Source: Cardiocondyla obscurior (taxonomy: Eukaryota > Arthropoda > Insecta > Hymenoptera > Formicidae). Taken from it: a stretch of DNA of 64,000 bases. The translations under genes were made by a program, and so were the position numbers. The stretch lies in the NCBI RefSeq assembly GCF_019399895.1, contig NC_091881.1:3226501-3290500 (forward strand), written 5' to 3'. This document shows positions 36,871 to 51,300 of the stretch, piece by piece; the first letter of the stretch is position 1, and each line of letters begins with the position of its first letter. The notes beneath the pieces are model-generated. The model worked only from the letters and a program-made list of their open reading frames with translations, did not search any database and had not been told where the DNA came from.

Positions 36871-39800
36871 GTAAGTCGCATCATTTTTTTTCCGTTGTTC
36901 GTAATTGAGGTCTCGTAAAAAATAGCGAGCCCGTAGCGCGTGCATGGTTTCTTCTAGTATGATAAATATGAGAGAACCTCGAGAATATTTTTTTGGAATT
37001 TTGCTGCAGCTAACATATAGAGTCCGCGTAATCGAAACTGAATGGAGAAGTAGGGAAGGCAATATTCGCTCGATATAGTTTCCAAGTTTTATATACGTTT
37101 AAGTACTCGCAAATTTTGGATTTTTCAATTCTCTTCAAGCGTATGGGCAGTAGCAGGGGATGTCTAGCTGGTAAGGGAGAGAAAGAGAAAACGTAGGCGG
37201 AATATCTGAAATTCGATTTAAACAGAAGGGCACTGCGCAGCGGTGTTATAAGGAGGATCTCTGTTTCCAATAAAAGTGAACTTAGTTTTCGCGGCATAGC
37301 CAGGTTTTCGCAATCTTCTACCGGTCGTTGGCCGTCAGCCAACGCTTGGCTGGTCTGCTCTAATTGGTTATTTGTGTTTTATTCTTTTTTTGCTTTCACA
37401 TATTATTTCATTCCCTCGTCGCGATTCCTTCGATACGAGAACGCCGTATGATATGAAAATAATTAAATAACGCCACGATATTAATATTAATTAAACTGAG
37501 AGAAAAATCACTTATTGACGTTTCTAATATTATTACTTAATTATTTTTATTGCGTATAATAAATGCGCAATAATTTTCATCTTTTTTTTAAATTGCAAGA
37601 AAAAGAATGTTATTAAAATGTTTATATTATTTGAATTTCTATTTCAATTGTTATCTGGCAAATTGCGCGACGTGTCACCTAAAGTCTGGTAGATTCTCTT
37701 AGGAATTAATCTGTCAAAGGTCAGTCCCATTCGCCACACACCTTTAACGTCCGCTGTCAATTAGTCAGACGTATCTGAAGGATATTCTCGTCCTGGCACG
37801 TTCGCATGTCAAGTTTCTGACGTGGACGAAAGTTGAGTGTGAGGACCAATGGTCACGTGTACGTAATAAAGTAAAAGATAACTTTCGAATGAGTTTGCAG
37901 AAATTGTAAAGAGTAAGATAAATTGTTGAAAATATGATATTCCAGAAACACAATATATAAAAAAATGTAAATTAAAACTCGCATTTTGATTTGTGCGCTT
38001 ATTTTTGAGAGAAAACTTTTAGTTTTTAACGTATGTTTGTTTGTACCTGTGAAATTTTTAGTTAAATTAAATCTTGAATATATTTTTCTTTTATGGAGAT
38101 GACTACAAAAATTAACTATCGATCAAACGCTTTGTTTCCTACATTTTAAGCTCACGAATTTAACCGAATTTCGATTGCGCGGAAATTTCAGAGAGAATAG
38201 CACTTAGCGTCGATTAAATATAATTATTCTCTTTTTTTTGCTTCCTCCCTTCCTCCTACTATTTAGAACGTTATTCATCGACACAATTAATCACATCTCT
38301 CGCAAATTATCGAGACGTTTAATTATTATTCGCTTTTATCTCGTGCTTTTCTGCGAAATCAATTACTGTTGATATTTTAAGTACTCGTTGTGAAACGCGT
38401 TTTGAGCTGATGCCATTCGCGAATTAAAGACAGCCGATGATTGAAATTCTCGCGACTTTTAAATAGCTGTCATTTCCAAGCTCGGATAACTTTTACGAAG
38501 CTCTGCATTGCGCAGATTATTACAAAATATTTTATCGCAATTAAATTATATATCACATTGAACCGTACCGTCTTTAAAATTTTTCAATCATTTTAATGAA
38601 ACTTACTGCTGAGAAAGAAAATTTTCCGCGATCGCGCAGAAAACTATTTTTCTTGTCGTATCATACAATTTTAATATGGTGCACGCGTCGTCTATAGTAT
38701 TCATACGTTTTATTCTTTCCCGCGGCGGGCGTTTTTTCATAAAAATCTGTAGCGCACAAAAGATACCACTGTCAAGAGTGTTCAAGGATACATAATAAAA
38801 ATACATCAGCCGGACGTAGCAAGAGCAAAGAATGAGGAAGCAAAACGGCTTTGTTCGAATAAAGGTACTACGCATATGATTATATTCTCGATGAAAAAGC
38901 GCTCTTTTTTTTTTATTAATATTGCTGAGGTTTCTCTTATCATTTTAACGCCATCAAACCTCTGTTCTTTATCTTTGATCAGTATTTTCGATTCAATATT
39001 GACAGGAAGCCTAATAATAATAACTGCTGTAACATTGTCGCTTCCCTATTTCTGTTATAGAATATCGGTGTCGTAGGTTTCGATCGCGATTAAATACGGT
39101 TAGTTTCACCACCGAAAATAATATCCGAAAACGTAACACGTCCGAGAAGTTTTGCGGCTGATTATCAAAGCTGTTCGTATTAAATGTGCATAAGCAAAGT
39201 TTAGGGGGACGGACCCGCATTTTCGATAAGTTTCTACCGATAACACGATCCTTCTCAAGCCTGCCGCGCCATTTTCCATCGAAGAAAGTTGCTTTCGGGG
39301 TACGAAGTTCGATTAAGAGAAGCGTTTACGAGGATCGCTGTAGGGGCAGTTCAAACTTTACGGTCTATAGAGAGAGAATTTTTTACGACAGAACACGCTC
39401 GCGAAATACATCGCTAGGATCGAGAGTGAATATTCGTGTATTGGTTCACAGTTATTTCCGGCCCAGTTCGATTTCTCGTCTTTTTTTTTTATTTATTTTC
39501 TCTTGCATTCTTCCGGTCTGTTTTTTTTAATTGCAGTGCGTGTTAAAATTATGCTATTTTTAAAATTTTATTTTTCTTTTTTTTGTTACTGAAGTTACGT
39601 GTATTGTACCTTTTGAAAGATTTATCCAATTGCGATACCGTTTTCTTTTTACAAGCTTCCATCTTATATACGAATTGAGCTGCCAGTTTTTCTTTATCAT
39701 CGCTAAACGTGAATAAATGTACATGCGGTTTTCCCCTTCGCGTTTCCTCCCTCATCAATTTTCACCCTTTTATGGTTATCCTTTGATGATTTGGAAATTT

Positions 39801-42800
39801 ATGTCGTCCCCTCGACGTTATTTACGCATCGCTCCTTGATTTTCCGCAAGAAGATACTCGGAAAGCTATTTTCTCGAAAGAAGGAGTGACTTGTGTCCCA
39901 AAACGACTCGTCGGGATGCAATAAGATGTTGAAAGAAGCAACGAGTCATGTCTCAAGTATGAAAATTTCTCTCTTGTATTCCCTTGGAGGTCTATCCTAT
40001 TCTGAAACATTTTTCACGTAGGAAATCTTATCTCTTGCGAATGTAACGATCAATACGACGTAAATACTTTACGGCGAAACCCAACGTGTTATCCGTAAAA
40101 TACGTTCCCGGTCGAAAAATTAATTAAAATTACTTATTTAAACTAAAATAAAATACATTTACGTAAATTAATATATGTACAAATAATAATGAGTGCAAAT
40201 TAAAACGTAGCAAAATAAAAAGAAAAAAAAATACACCTACCTGTGTGAAGGCAATAGAAGATCACGACAAATGCTTTCGCCACCAAAATTTGATTCTCAA
40301 AATTATACCTCACTCAATTTTCTTTTATTATAAAAATTTATTACTTAAAAAAAAAATATATATATATTCGGAGGCGAAAGAATTGCGTGCACTTCCAGCA
40401 TGTCCAGTTGCTAGATGAGAAACGGTGCGAACGAAAGAGTGCAAAAAGGTCAACAGAAGATTAAGAACAAAAGCGGTTGCCGAGGTGGTGATGACGTTTA
40501 ATCGTAAATCAATAAAATTAATGAATTAAATAAATAAATTAAAAATGTTTATACACATATTTATATATATAATATATATAATATAATATAAAACATAAAT
40601 AGGGTCCCGCGCGCGCGTAATTCCTGGAGCACAGCACGCATCCCTCCCCATCGTGTACTCGCGTATGGAGATCGTCGTCGAGGTTTCTGACGAATGAGAT
40701 CATTATCGGCCTCTTAATAATTTTTTCTTTTTTTTTTTTCCTTTTTTTTTTAAGATACGCCCGACACAACAACCTCCGTCTCATTGACACGATATTATCA
40801 TCGTCTCATTTTGCAAGAATTCTCGTAAGCTTCTAATTATAATGGTAAAAAGTAAATACGTATATCGTCAATGCTTCTCTGCGTATCATGCATTTTACGA
40901 ACGGAGAACATTTTCGAAGTCAGATCTTATTATATCTCTCAAAAACCTCTCGACCGACCGTCCCGCGTTTCTATCCTCATCGAGATGAGGTCTCGCCGTC
41001 GCTCTTTCGCGAGTATTTCTCTTTTCGTTTTTTTTTTTTTTTTTACTTCTCTCATTCTCTTCCTTTTATCTACCTTATATCTCTGCTTTTAGCTAATCTA
41101 ATGCGTTACACTATCGTATTTTACATTAAATCGTTTTTGCCCTGTGGTATCTCTCCCGCGACTCGCTCGCTGACTGGCCAATTGTCTTCTCCTCCTTTCT
41201 TGCTATAATTTATTATTTTTTTATTTTTTTTCCCCTATTTACGCAATAACGAATCTTTGATTTGTGATTCAACAAATCTTCGGAAATGCTACTATTAGGA
41301 CGTCGTTGCTGTTGGAAGTCGGTTCTCAGTGAAGAGTTAAGTTTTCCGACCAACATATAAACACGTTTGGTTCGTTTATTTAATCATACAAATTATTACG
41401 TTATATACGGTTGAACAATTATATTATTAAATGTATTTTTCGCTTGATTTAACAGGTTGGAAATTTAGGTTTCCAAATTGATGAAAATTTTAATATTAAT
41501 AAATGATGGCAAACAATTATTATTCAATTGTATTATGTTAATAATGCAAGAATGTTTTTGAAAATTTATATATATTTTTTTTTATGTCGCTTTTCGACCG
41601 ACGATTATTTTACTGTTAACATTTTACTTGCTCGTAAAAGATTGTTCCAAGCGTAAAGATGAAAAACTCATGGATTTTAGGAACCTCTCTGAATGCTTGC
41701 TGCATTATTCGAACATTTTACCGGCTTCCGAACAGCGACGAACATGCTGCGGCTTAGTTTTCTAGCCCACCCGCGATTTCAATAAAACCGAGCCGTGGAA
41801 TAATAAAGTCTTTAAAAAAAGGTCGAAGGGAAAGATAATCAGCTTGGCAAAATGCAAGTTTGATCCGTAGAAACTACTTTCGAAAGTGGCTTTCCCTTTT
41901 CCTCGAAAATAATTAATAACATTTTAACATTCCTTTCGCGTTCTTGCACTTTTTGCTTTAAGCCAGTTATTAATTCAGGGGAGCCTTCGCGGGTCGAAAT
42001 GTGAATTAAAATCATCATTTATGAAAGCCGAGTCTACCACTTTGGCTTTAACCTTTTATCTTGCATTATTTCACGGCGCGGCTTCGCTCGGTATCGAGAT
42101 TCGATACTCTTGGACCACACGGGGGTCACACATACGTCGATCATGACACGATTGTTACTTTAAGAGAAAAGAATTTGCTGATAGGAGGACCCTTCACGTC
42201 GTCGTTCTAGTCGCGCTCGTCCTTGATCGAGACCCTGGGCTCTTTGGTATTGTTCTCCCGTTCGCGGAGACTACTGGGAAGTGTACGACACAAATCGCTT
42301 TTCTCGTGCACTTCCATGTCGTCGTTTTGGACGGTGTTTTTTTCTTTTTTTTTTTTTTTTCTTCTCTTTAGGTCAAGCGCCGCCGTCAATTCAAATTCGT
42401 GAATAGCCGCTCGAGAGCTCTCCCCCAATGATACCGCGCCGAAAAAGAGCATCGGGAGAGTCGAGAGATCGACGCGTTTTCCTTTTTTCCTTTCCTCTTT
42501 CACACACCGGCACACGCTCATTTGCACATTCATGATCTCTCGTACCGTCGCCCCATTCTTTCTGTCATTTCCATTCTCTCTTTCCCTCGCCGAAGAACTT
42601 TCCGCGGAAACTGCGAGTATGTCGCGTAGTGACATTTTTTAGAAAGAAAGAAACTGGTAATAACACTCGAAGAAGAGAAACAAGAAAAAAGGAAGCGGCA
42701 AAGAGAAAGAGATAGAGACAGAGAGAGAGGAAGTTAAAAGATAGTAAGAAAATCGAGGAGATGTAGAAAGATAATAGTAGTATTCAAGCAGAAGAATGAA

Positions 42801-43241
42801 TAAAAATATTAGGATAAAAAAAAGTAGAGCAAGAATTAAAAGAAGACGTAAAGAGGGAAAGAAAGATAATAGGGAAAATAGGGAAAGGGCGTGTAAGCAG
42901 CATTTAGTTGTAGAAATCGAAGAAGGTACGAATGCCCGGTCCAAAGATTTGGAACCTGTCCTTATATAAAGTACGTAGGACCCATGTTAATGCCCGAGAT
43001 CGACGGATACGCAATACGTCATTTCTAATTTCTTTGTCTTGACTTCTCTCCCTCGTCTAATTATCTCGCGCCCACGTCCCCGATTCGCCTGCTTCTCTCT
43101 GCTCGTGCAATTTTCCCTTCCCTCTTTGGTCGCGCGTTGGCCCTCTCTTGACTCCGTCTCGTGTGTTTCCTACACCGCAGTATATCGCGAGGGTAGAATA
43201 AAGGTCTACTCATGCTCAAAAAGGGCCCCGCGCGATTATCG
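36871..43241. other. intron/intergenic DNA and probable 3' UTR of the vein-like gene
   Basis: No coding exon is supported on either strand. The - strand part next to 43242 must hold the 3' UTR of the EGF-ligand gene. - strand AATAAA motifs occur (for example near 41375), but none can be assigned. Low-complexity tracts include (TA)n at about 40357-40368 and 40556-40590, a T-run at about 41030-41044, and purine-rich DNA at 42.64-42.90 kb whose - strand frame (101 codons) is a hydrophobic artefact. Confidence 0.45.
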
Positions 43242-43368
43242 CTAGCAGTAGTACGAGGTAGAGAGTCCCAGCTTGCAGGAAAAGGGTGCCCTACGCCGGT
43301 TATACACACTTCCAGTGCTGCTGACGTCCTTCGTCTCGCACCGCAGACCCGTGAAGCCCTCCGCGCAT
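43242..43368 (-). CDS. vn: last exon of vein-like EGF ligand (EGF second half and C-terminus)
   Basis: After acceptor TTTTTGTTACAG, the phase-2 exon completes a Lys codon and reads CAEGFTGLRCETKDVSSTGS, then VYNRRRAPFSCKLGLSTSYYC and TAG at 43242-43244. It supplies EGF cysteines 5 and 6 with the typical GFTGxRC signature. The tail is only 31 residues and has no transmembrane helix, which separates it from spitz/Keren/gurken-type precursors and fits vein, a secreted neuregulin-like EGFR ligand. Two extra cysteines in the tail could form a disulphide. It joins exactly in phase to the exon at 63688-63796. Alternative: another secreted EGF protein. Confidence 0.8.
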
Positions 43369-45383
43369 CTGTAACAAAAAAAAAATTTGCATAAGTCCGT
43401 GAATAATTAGCTTGTATTAAGTCTAGTCGCATTTTAAATAAATTTTAAAAGCCTTATGTGGTAAAATAAAAAAAAAGTATCTAGTTGCGTATAAATATTT
43501 AATTTTTTAATATAAAACTATGCGAGTTAAATATATATTTAACAACTGCACTGAGGTATTAAAATCTCTGCAATCGTTTATTACACTTTCATATTATTCT
43601 TAATGACTGTTCTAACCAGGTTGTTCCGTCGGTGAAATTTATCGTCCGTCTCGGAAAATTTTTTCTTTTTTTTTTTTTTTTTTTTTGGAGCGTATGCAAA
43701 ACGTAAGTTTCTTAATTTAACTAAATGTATGCGTCGTATCAGAATTCGCGCGACGAGACGTCTTTCGCGCGCGGCAGTCTGCAAAAGTGCGGGGGAGACG
43801 CGTACGGAGACGACAGAATAGCGGGAGATTTCGAGGAGAGACAGGCCGATGTGTCGTTTCTTTGGAAAAATAATGTTATGCCGTCGTCGTGGCTATTTAA
43901 AGACTGCGCTTAACTAACCGCGACGGGACGTTCGAAGTCACTGTGGGATTAGGAGTCCGGGCGTTCGCTTGGTGTCCGGATAAATAAATTATAGCACGAC
44001 TTTTCCTCTACCGATCTTCCTTGCGTCTTTCATTTTTCCTTCAATTCGCAAGCTCGTCTTTTATAAAACTCGGGGGGAAAAGTTAATTGAATGCGAAAGA
44101 TGCATGCGCAGCGAATCACTCGTATCGTGTAATATTATTATTATAATTTTTTTTTTTTTTTTTACCTACGCGAGACGTAGACTAGGTCACGAGGGTTGAT
44201 TTAATTTAAAATCGCGGTCGCAATAGGCGTATAAATATCCGTGGATAATATCGCGGAGCTTTTTCGGTGGAATTCTCGTACGTCTGGACGTGCATCTTTA
44301 ATTTGGCACCATAGTTCGGAGACAAGTCTACCTCTACCGTAGCGTCTGGGTGCTCGGCGGCGTGCGATAAAGCGTATTTTTGTCCCGACAAATTTGGAGC
44401 GTCTGAGACTTGGCACGTCGTTTTTATTTCGCGAAATCGCACGCATAGGTAAAACGAGAGAGCGGGCGAGAAGGAGGAGGAAAGAACAACGGAGGGAGGT
44501 ACGGGGGAGAGAGAAAAAGAAAAAGCGTTAGTTCCAGAAGTGTCGCGGGTGAGAAGGGAGCGGAGATACTCCGACAGAAAATTGCGTTTTTCGAACCGTA
44601 TCTTTCTGAGCTTTTGGCTTCGTTAGGGTATTTGTCGTGGATATATAAGCGTCATGTTTAGATTGTATTAAAAAAAAAAAAATAAAATAAAATAAAAGGG
44701 AAAAGAAAAAGGAGAGAAAGCGAGAAAAATGATAGAAGACACATGGCAAAGGGTTAACGCGTTAAGTATACATAAGGTTGAAAATCGCGACGACGGTGGG
44801 ATCTTTTCGAAGAAAGTTTTTTTTTCTTTTTCCCAGAAAAAAAAAATTTATTAATACGTACGTATAAGCGGTTGATTTAATTAGATTACCGGCCAGTATT
44901 TCGTAAAGCTGATTTAAGAATTTTTCGACGGTGCCTTTGCCGGGATTTACGAGGTTTTACGATAAATATACCGTTCTTTTCTCTCTTCCCGTTGGATTTA
45001 CTGCCATACGAAATAAAACAGCGGCGTAGATAGCACAATTTATTGTACCATTCACTTAAAGCCATTAACGTGTCCCGCTAACTTTGCTGCCCCGAGTAAT
45101 TGGCCTTCCATTGAGATTTATCGTAATCATGCGTGTATCCGCCACGCCTCGGGCAACTCTTTCGCCCGCCACCGTAAAAAGGACTCTGACTCGTGAACTG
45201 AAACTCACGAAACGTTCGTCTATTTGCGAGAATTAGTTTGGTAAGACGTACGAGTATATGCAGTAAAGCACGAATTAGACAGATTGATCGAGATACGAAT
45301 TACTGCTCTAGTTGCACAGCGCACGCCTTTTGAAATCGATTCACTTCGCTATTTATCGATTTATTTTATTGAAGCATTTACAC

Positions 45384-45412
45384 GATGGTTTTTAAATAAT
45401 TTAAAAACCGTC
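45384..45412. repeat. 29-bp near-perfect palindrome
   Basis: GATGGTTTTTAAAT and ATTTAAAAACCGTC are complementary except for one T/G position, sharing a central A/T. It lies inside the long EGF intron. Confidence 0.85.
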
Positions 45413-47884
45413 TTCTAACGTAGCACGTTGATTTAATTAAGTAGCATATCGTGTATAGATTGTCAGTGGAAATTAAAGAGTTCAATATTGCATTTTATCG
45501 AGAGACGTGACATTTCTTAATCAAATTAATTACCGCTGATATTTGCGATAATTAAATAATTTTCATCTCCCCGTGAGCAATTCGATATTTAATCTGAGGA
45601 AAAGCGCAGGAAGGAAAATTTCGTAGAAAGCGTTGCATTTATTAAAGTCATACGCCGGCTACTTTGTTTCAACAACATACGGGCGAAATACGTGGTACTT
45701 CGCGAGTTAATTTTTACAGAAAACGACGCTGTAATCACATTTAAGCCTTCACAATGCAATGGCGACAAGCGTCGACGTGGCGCACGTACTTCGCAGTAAT
45801 AACTCAAAACGTTTTTCCGCGTGACATTACGGATTAAGAATAAACAAACCGGACAAAAAACTAATTAAAACCCAGAAAATCCGCGAGAAGAGCGCGGGAG
45901 ATGTTCCGACGAATGCTGTCTTTCCGCGCCAGTCTAAACACAGTCGTCTTCCCTTCTCTCAGTATTAATTAAAAGAAGCACAGCAATTTCGAGGAAAGGC
46001 GAATCGCTTTTTCTGAGACCCGCATTTAAACGCATCCTTAAAGAAGCCGTTTTCCTTTTGTAATATTTTTTTTTTATTTTTTCTTTTTGTGTCGACAGTA
46101 AAATCGTATAATTGCAGTTGCAGTAACGTCAGATAAAGAGAATCTCTATGAATGACGTACGCATTACACGGGGATTTCGAATATACGATATACGATATGA
46201 TATTTCTTTCGTGAGATTTTTCTTTTTTCTTTACGATTTAAAAAAAAAAAGAAAAATAAAAATTACAAATTGATTATTTAATCTATTTCTAATTAATTAT
46301 ATCTTAAACGCGTGTTTGCGCGCAATTTTTTACGTTTAAAAAATTAATAGAAGTTAATATTTAGTAACCCGTTTAATTATTAAGCCTCGAAAATTACTTC
46401 TTTTTTTATTCTCTACTTTCGTGTAATTTGTGCACGGTAAATTACTTTAATAAATACGACCTCCTTTTCTTTTTCGTATTTTCTGGGACATTTACGTGCG
46501 CAGATCGAATGCGTTTATGCTCGCGTGAGCTTGAATGCACAGAACAACTCTGGCTATAATATACCGTACTTTATGTCGAAACAGCCTGCGAGTCGCACTT
46601 TTCCACCCTCGCCCGTGCACTTACTTCTCGCGGGGTAAACTGGGTTACTTAGTTGCTCGTATAGCAGCTGCATCCACACTTACCGCGCATACAAACGCGG
46701 TTGAAGCAAATCTACTAGAGATTCTGTTGCACCTGCACCTTCCTCTTTTTTTTTTATCCCCCCGATCTTGTCGTCGCCCTTGGCGCTCTCTTGCCCCCGT
46801 TTTCGTATATTTTTCCATTCTTTGCTCCATTTTCGCGCTGACTTGGTGTCATTCCAGAAGTGAAAATAAATAAGAGAACTTCGTGTTTTATTTAATTTCA
46901 AGCGTGTTAGATTTTGACGTTTAACGAGAATGTTTGAGAAAACATAAAAACCAAAAAAAAATTATAAGTAAAAAAAATAATTACGAAAAAGCTTTTTGTC
47001 AAGAAGAAATCGTTTTCAATAACGTGATCGAGCTTCCCCGATATTTCTTTTCCAACCCGTATGTATCCGAGGTATATTCATCGCTGGAAGTAGTGTGGAA
47101 GCTAGGTGCGAACGTTGTCAAAGGGTGCCAGCTGGAGGGACAGGATACCGTCTGGGAAATTGGGACGTCGAGCGGCGGTGCTCGCTCTCGATCATTTTCC
47201 AACATCGTTGTCGACTTCCTCCCTGTGAGGGCAGGTGGAAATGTAGGGTGGCGGCGAGGAGACGCGATATCTCGCCGGTGCAGTCTCAACCAAGAAGTTT
47301 CGAACGGCCTTCTAGCTAAGTCCGGTGAAACTTGAATTAGCTCGACTGTAGCCAAGCAATGACCACAAAGCCTGATTCGACGCGGGAGGTTTGAGTTGAT
47401 GAGCGGAGGCGTCTCAGGAATTTAATTTTGCCCAACGCCTTACTTTAGTTGAACCGTATAAGCTCGCAATAAGGATTAAGTAACATATTGTTGGATATTT
47501 TTAGTTAGCGGCGCAGATGTGCCTTACGTTTGTCGTTAGGAAAAAAAATAGAAAGACCTGAAATCCGTTTCGCTTAGTTCACGACGCGATTCAAAAGCGC
47601 CAGAGTAATATGTTTCTTTTTTTTTTTTTTTTTTTTTTTTTTACTGTCGGAAAAGTTGAGGTTGTAGCATACGTCTTAAGAGCTGCACTAACATGCGTTA
47701 CGATTCCGTAACCAAAGTTTCTAGCCCGTGTACCATTCACGTTAAAGCTGACGATCCTCTCTAATCAATTAGTCGGCCTGATTAATTACATGTGTCATTT
47801 ACAAGAAGTTTAAAGCGAGATTTACGTTTCGCTCAGAGATTCCTCGAAATCGACACTTCGTACACTAGGTTTATGTATCTTATG

Positions 47885-47903
47885 TATATATATATATATA
47901 TAT
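47885..47903. repeat. (TA)n microsatellite
   Basis: A run of about 9 TA units, continued by degenerate ATATTACATATA to about 47927. Confidence 0.9.
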
Positions 47904-48370
47904 TATATTACATATATTACATATATCGAGAGGGGGAGAGTCGTTCGTGCAGTGCCGTGATATATCACGATGTCGAAAAACTTTACCGTAATTCCCGCTG
48001 GGCGCTTTCAATAAGAACGCCCGACGGAAGAATTCTGTAGGTGTTCGGAAATAAAAGCGCACGAAGCGGAAATAATAGCACAGAAGGAAAGCGGGACGTG
48101 TAAAGGCAAAGGAAGTGAAAATTTTACGGCAGCCTGACTTGCGATCGTTGCGAGAACGCGTCCTCCGTTTGGGCGGGCAACGCTTCTGCCTCGAGGAAAC
48201 TGCGCGATCTTTCTCTAATTAATTAGAGACGCGTTTAATTAAGTTAAATGGCTGGGTTTTGCGCTGGTCGGACGGCGTAATGAAACTGCAAGACTACCAC
48301 GGCGAACGTCTAGCGATGGATACGATGCATCAACCGTTTATGTTTATATTGAAAATGTTAGACTGAAACG

Positions 48371-48387
48371 GGCGATAATTTATCGCC
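48371..48387. repeat. perfect 17-bp palindrome
   Basis: GGCGATAA and TTATCGCC are perfect complements around one central base, in the long EGF intron. It resembles a dimeric protein-binding site, but no factor is recognised. Confidence 0.85.
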
Positions 48388-51300
48388 GATAATCGTTGAT
48401 ATCTTTGATTACCAATAATATGCTAAAAATTAAATTAATATAATCACTTTCGTTAATACTTTATTTTTACATATCAATAATATATTTCTATTTTAATATT
48501 CTAAAATATTTGTGATTAACTTGTAAAATTTAATTATCATGATAAGTTGGTAATTGTCTTGCGTCAAGTCTATTCTCAAGTGACATTTTATCGTTAATTA
48601 AATCAAGAAAGCCATTTATTAGCTATAGAACAAACCTCGCAAGTGCTCGAAATTCTCAGTTTGATGTAACGAGTCAATAAAAAAAAAAAAAAAGTCAAAA
48701 TAAATTATAACAAAAAACCGGCACTCATTGTTCACTACACCGAGAAGCACTTCAATTCGATTGAGCCAACGTGCTGGATAATTTGAGCAACTATCCGTTC
48801 GTGCTTTGCGAAGACGATAGCGATACTTCGATAAAGTTTCTTGTAGGAACTCTAACCCTTTGCTTCAACCTTCTTTTTCGGAGAGCTTTTATAAAATCGC
48901 AAAATAAGTTTCGGCCTGACGGTTTGTTCGCGGAGATGTGTATGTTTTCTTTTATCGCTATTGAATATTATAATGCATCTAAATCATGCGCAATTATTGT
49001 ATGATTTACTAGCTTTTGCGTTTTTAGTATTTTACTTGATGTCTTTTGACTTGAATATTTTTAAATAAATTATTAATTGATAATAAATTGGAAATATAAA
49101 TTTGAAATGAGCAAAAGATCAATCGGGATGAACTCGGAATTCAAGAAACGACGTCGGCGAATGTGATCAGGTTGCGTATTTTTTTTTTCCGCCGCATCTC
49201 GTCATTTCGCGTCTCAAGACGAGCGTGTTCAATCTTCTGAAGTTGTTTACACAACTGACGGAATAACTGCTACGGGTAGACGGCGAAGGCGGATTTTTGT
49301 CGCGATTACCATTTATTGGCACGTCTTGAAAGCTCGTCGTGGCGCGCAAGGATCGCGGTGCTTGCACCGGACAGCTCTATTTCCTTAAGCGACGGCTGGG
49401 GGTAGTTAGAGGGTGGAAATGTCAGGTAGTACCGGCTAGCTGAGCTCGGGCCCGGCGGATGGTTCTAGACGAGAGACCCAGCTCAACTTCCGTCTCTACA
49501 TGCGTTGGCCACATATGTCACTGAAACTAACTTTTGCAAGCTCTCGCTCTCGCTCCTCACCACCTCCCATCGTGGTTCTCCTTCCTATGACCATCCCACC
49601 CCCTTAAAACTGCCCACCGATCGCAGGACAACCGCTCGAATCACTGTACTTTGGTCCTCGTAGTGGTGAAGCTCTTGTGGAAACAATCATTTACCGTGGC
49701 GCTTTTGATATATGACTGCACGGAAATAAATGTACGTAACGTTGGCGTGGTCGAGAGGAATCGTACAGAGTATCACATATCACATAAAATTGTTTTTTTT
49801 TTCTTTTTTTTTTTAAATTAAATTTTACAAAACTTTGTTTATACAATATTAAACGAAGTCGATGCACAACAGTATCATCGTTCAGATTAAATTTTTGCGA
49901 CTTTGATAAATAATCCTTTGCGCTAAAAATTGCCTTTGACCAAATACATCACCTGGTAGTGCAATATTACAATTAACGAAATGTATTTTGGATAAGTGTC
50001 GCATATTTGCCAAAGTATTTGTAACACGAGAGGCGATTGCAATAAAATTAGAGTAACTCGGTTGATCGCAAGTTATACTACACGCGTGAGATCGTACATC
50101 ATCAGTCCCGGTGAAATGCGAAACGGCAGAATTGTAGATCGCGGTTGATGAAACGTTCCCATTCGGAGCAATGCGTTCACCACGAAGACGCGTGCTGCGC
50201 GGCATAAGAAATAAATCACAGGTTTGCACGTGCGCGCGTGTGGAACGCGCAATGCACGAGGCGACGTAATTAATTAAAGCGAATCGCTTCGGATTGTTCG
50301 CGCGTTTTACACTTGGCACCCTGAGTAACGGCGCTGTTGATTAATACATTTCCCAGATGTTACGGCGACGTAAACATTAAGACTTCGTCGTGTCTGTAAT
50401 CGCATTATCGTCCTTATCATCTTCACCAAAACAATCGCGCCATATTGCTTTTCTAAAATAATTAATTCGTAACATTATCCTGAAAAATTTTCTCCCTTCG
50501 TATTATTTCGTATTATTTTATTAATGTTATCCCAGAAAATACAACTTTATTAAATCGAACGTTAACTCTGTTAATGAGATTTGTTTAACTGTCTTTTATT
50601 ATTATTTTTTTTTTTTACGCACGAAAATATATCAAACTGAGAAGTCGGATATTTTACAAAAAGCTCTCGAAGCGAGAAGTTAAAATATAACCAGCGTAAA
50701 AGTGGGCAGTCGCGTAAAGTTGAAGTGATTTCCATTCGTTACGAGAAGTGCGATCCAGGGGGATGCGGCGATAGCGTTCAGTCTGTGTCATTTTTATTAG
50801 GCGTTCTAGATCTGTTTCCTGTACCTCTCTCGTTCCCTTGATCCCTGCATATTCTCTCTTGCCCGTTGGTTCTTTTTTTTTTTTTTTTCGGCGCCGATCA
50901 CATCGGAAGCGCACGTAACGTTGATAGTCAGCCGTTATTCGACCATAAATTCCGCATCGGTATTAACGCGAATGTACAGGGTATCGTGCGCCTTCATACA
51001 AAGAATCGAGGAGAGACCTCCCTCCCCCTTTTCCCCTCCCACGACCTCTTTACGCGACGTCTCTTTCTGTTTCGCCGTGGCAAAGAGCCATTCCTCTTTC
51101 GGCTTTACCATGTTTCTCCGAAATTTATTCCTCCCTCTCGTGGCTCGCAACCCCCGTTTCTGCCCTCTTGCGACGTGCATGTTCGTGAAGCAGAAAAATC
51201 CTCCTCCCCCCCCTGCGCGACTAGTCTGAGGCCCGTGATATTATTTCGCGAATAAAAGCTGCGCGATTCGACCGGTATCAAGCGACACCGCAGGCAATGG

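Noticed and set aside
42639..42944. Hydrophobic 101-codon - strand frame resembling a membrane protein
   Set aside because: It is a translation of a purine-rich low-complexity tract; the Leu/Phe/Ser composition is an artefact.
43061..43432. 123-codon - strand frame overlapping the last vein-like exon
   Set aside because: Wrong frame. The EGF frame joins in phase with the exon at 63688-63796 and carries the conserved cysteines.
46934..47335. 133-codon + strand frame with an overlapping 118-codon - strand frame
   Set aside because: Opposite frames of similar length in a GC-richer patch, with no motif. Treated as chance.
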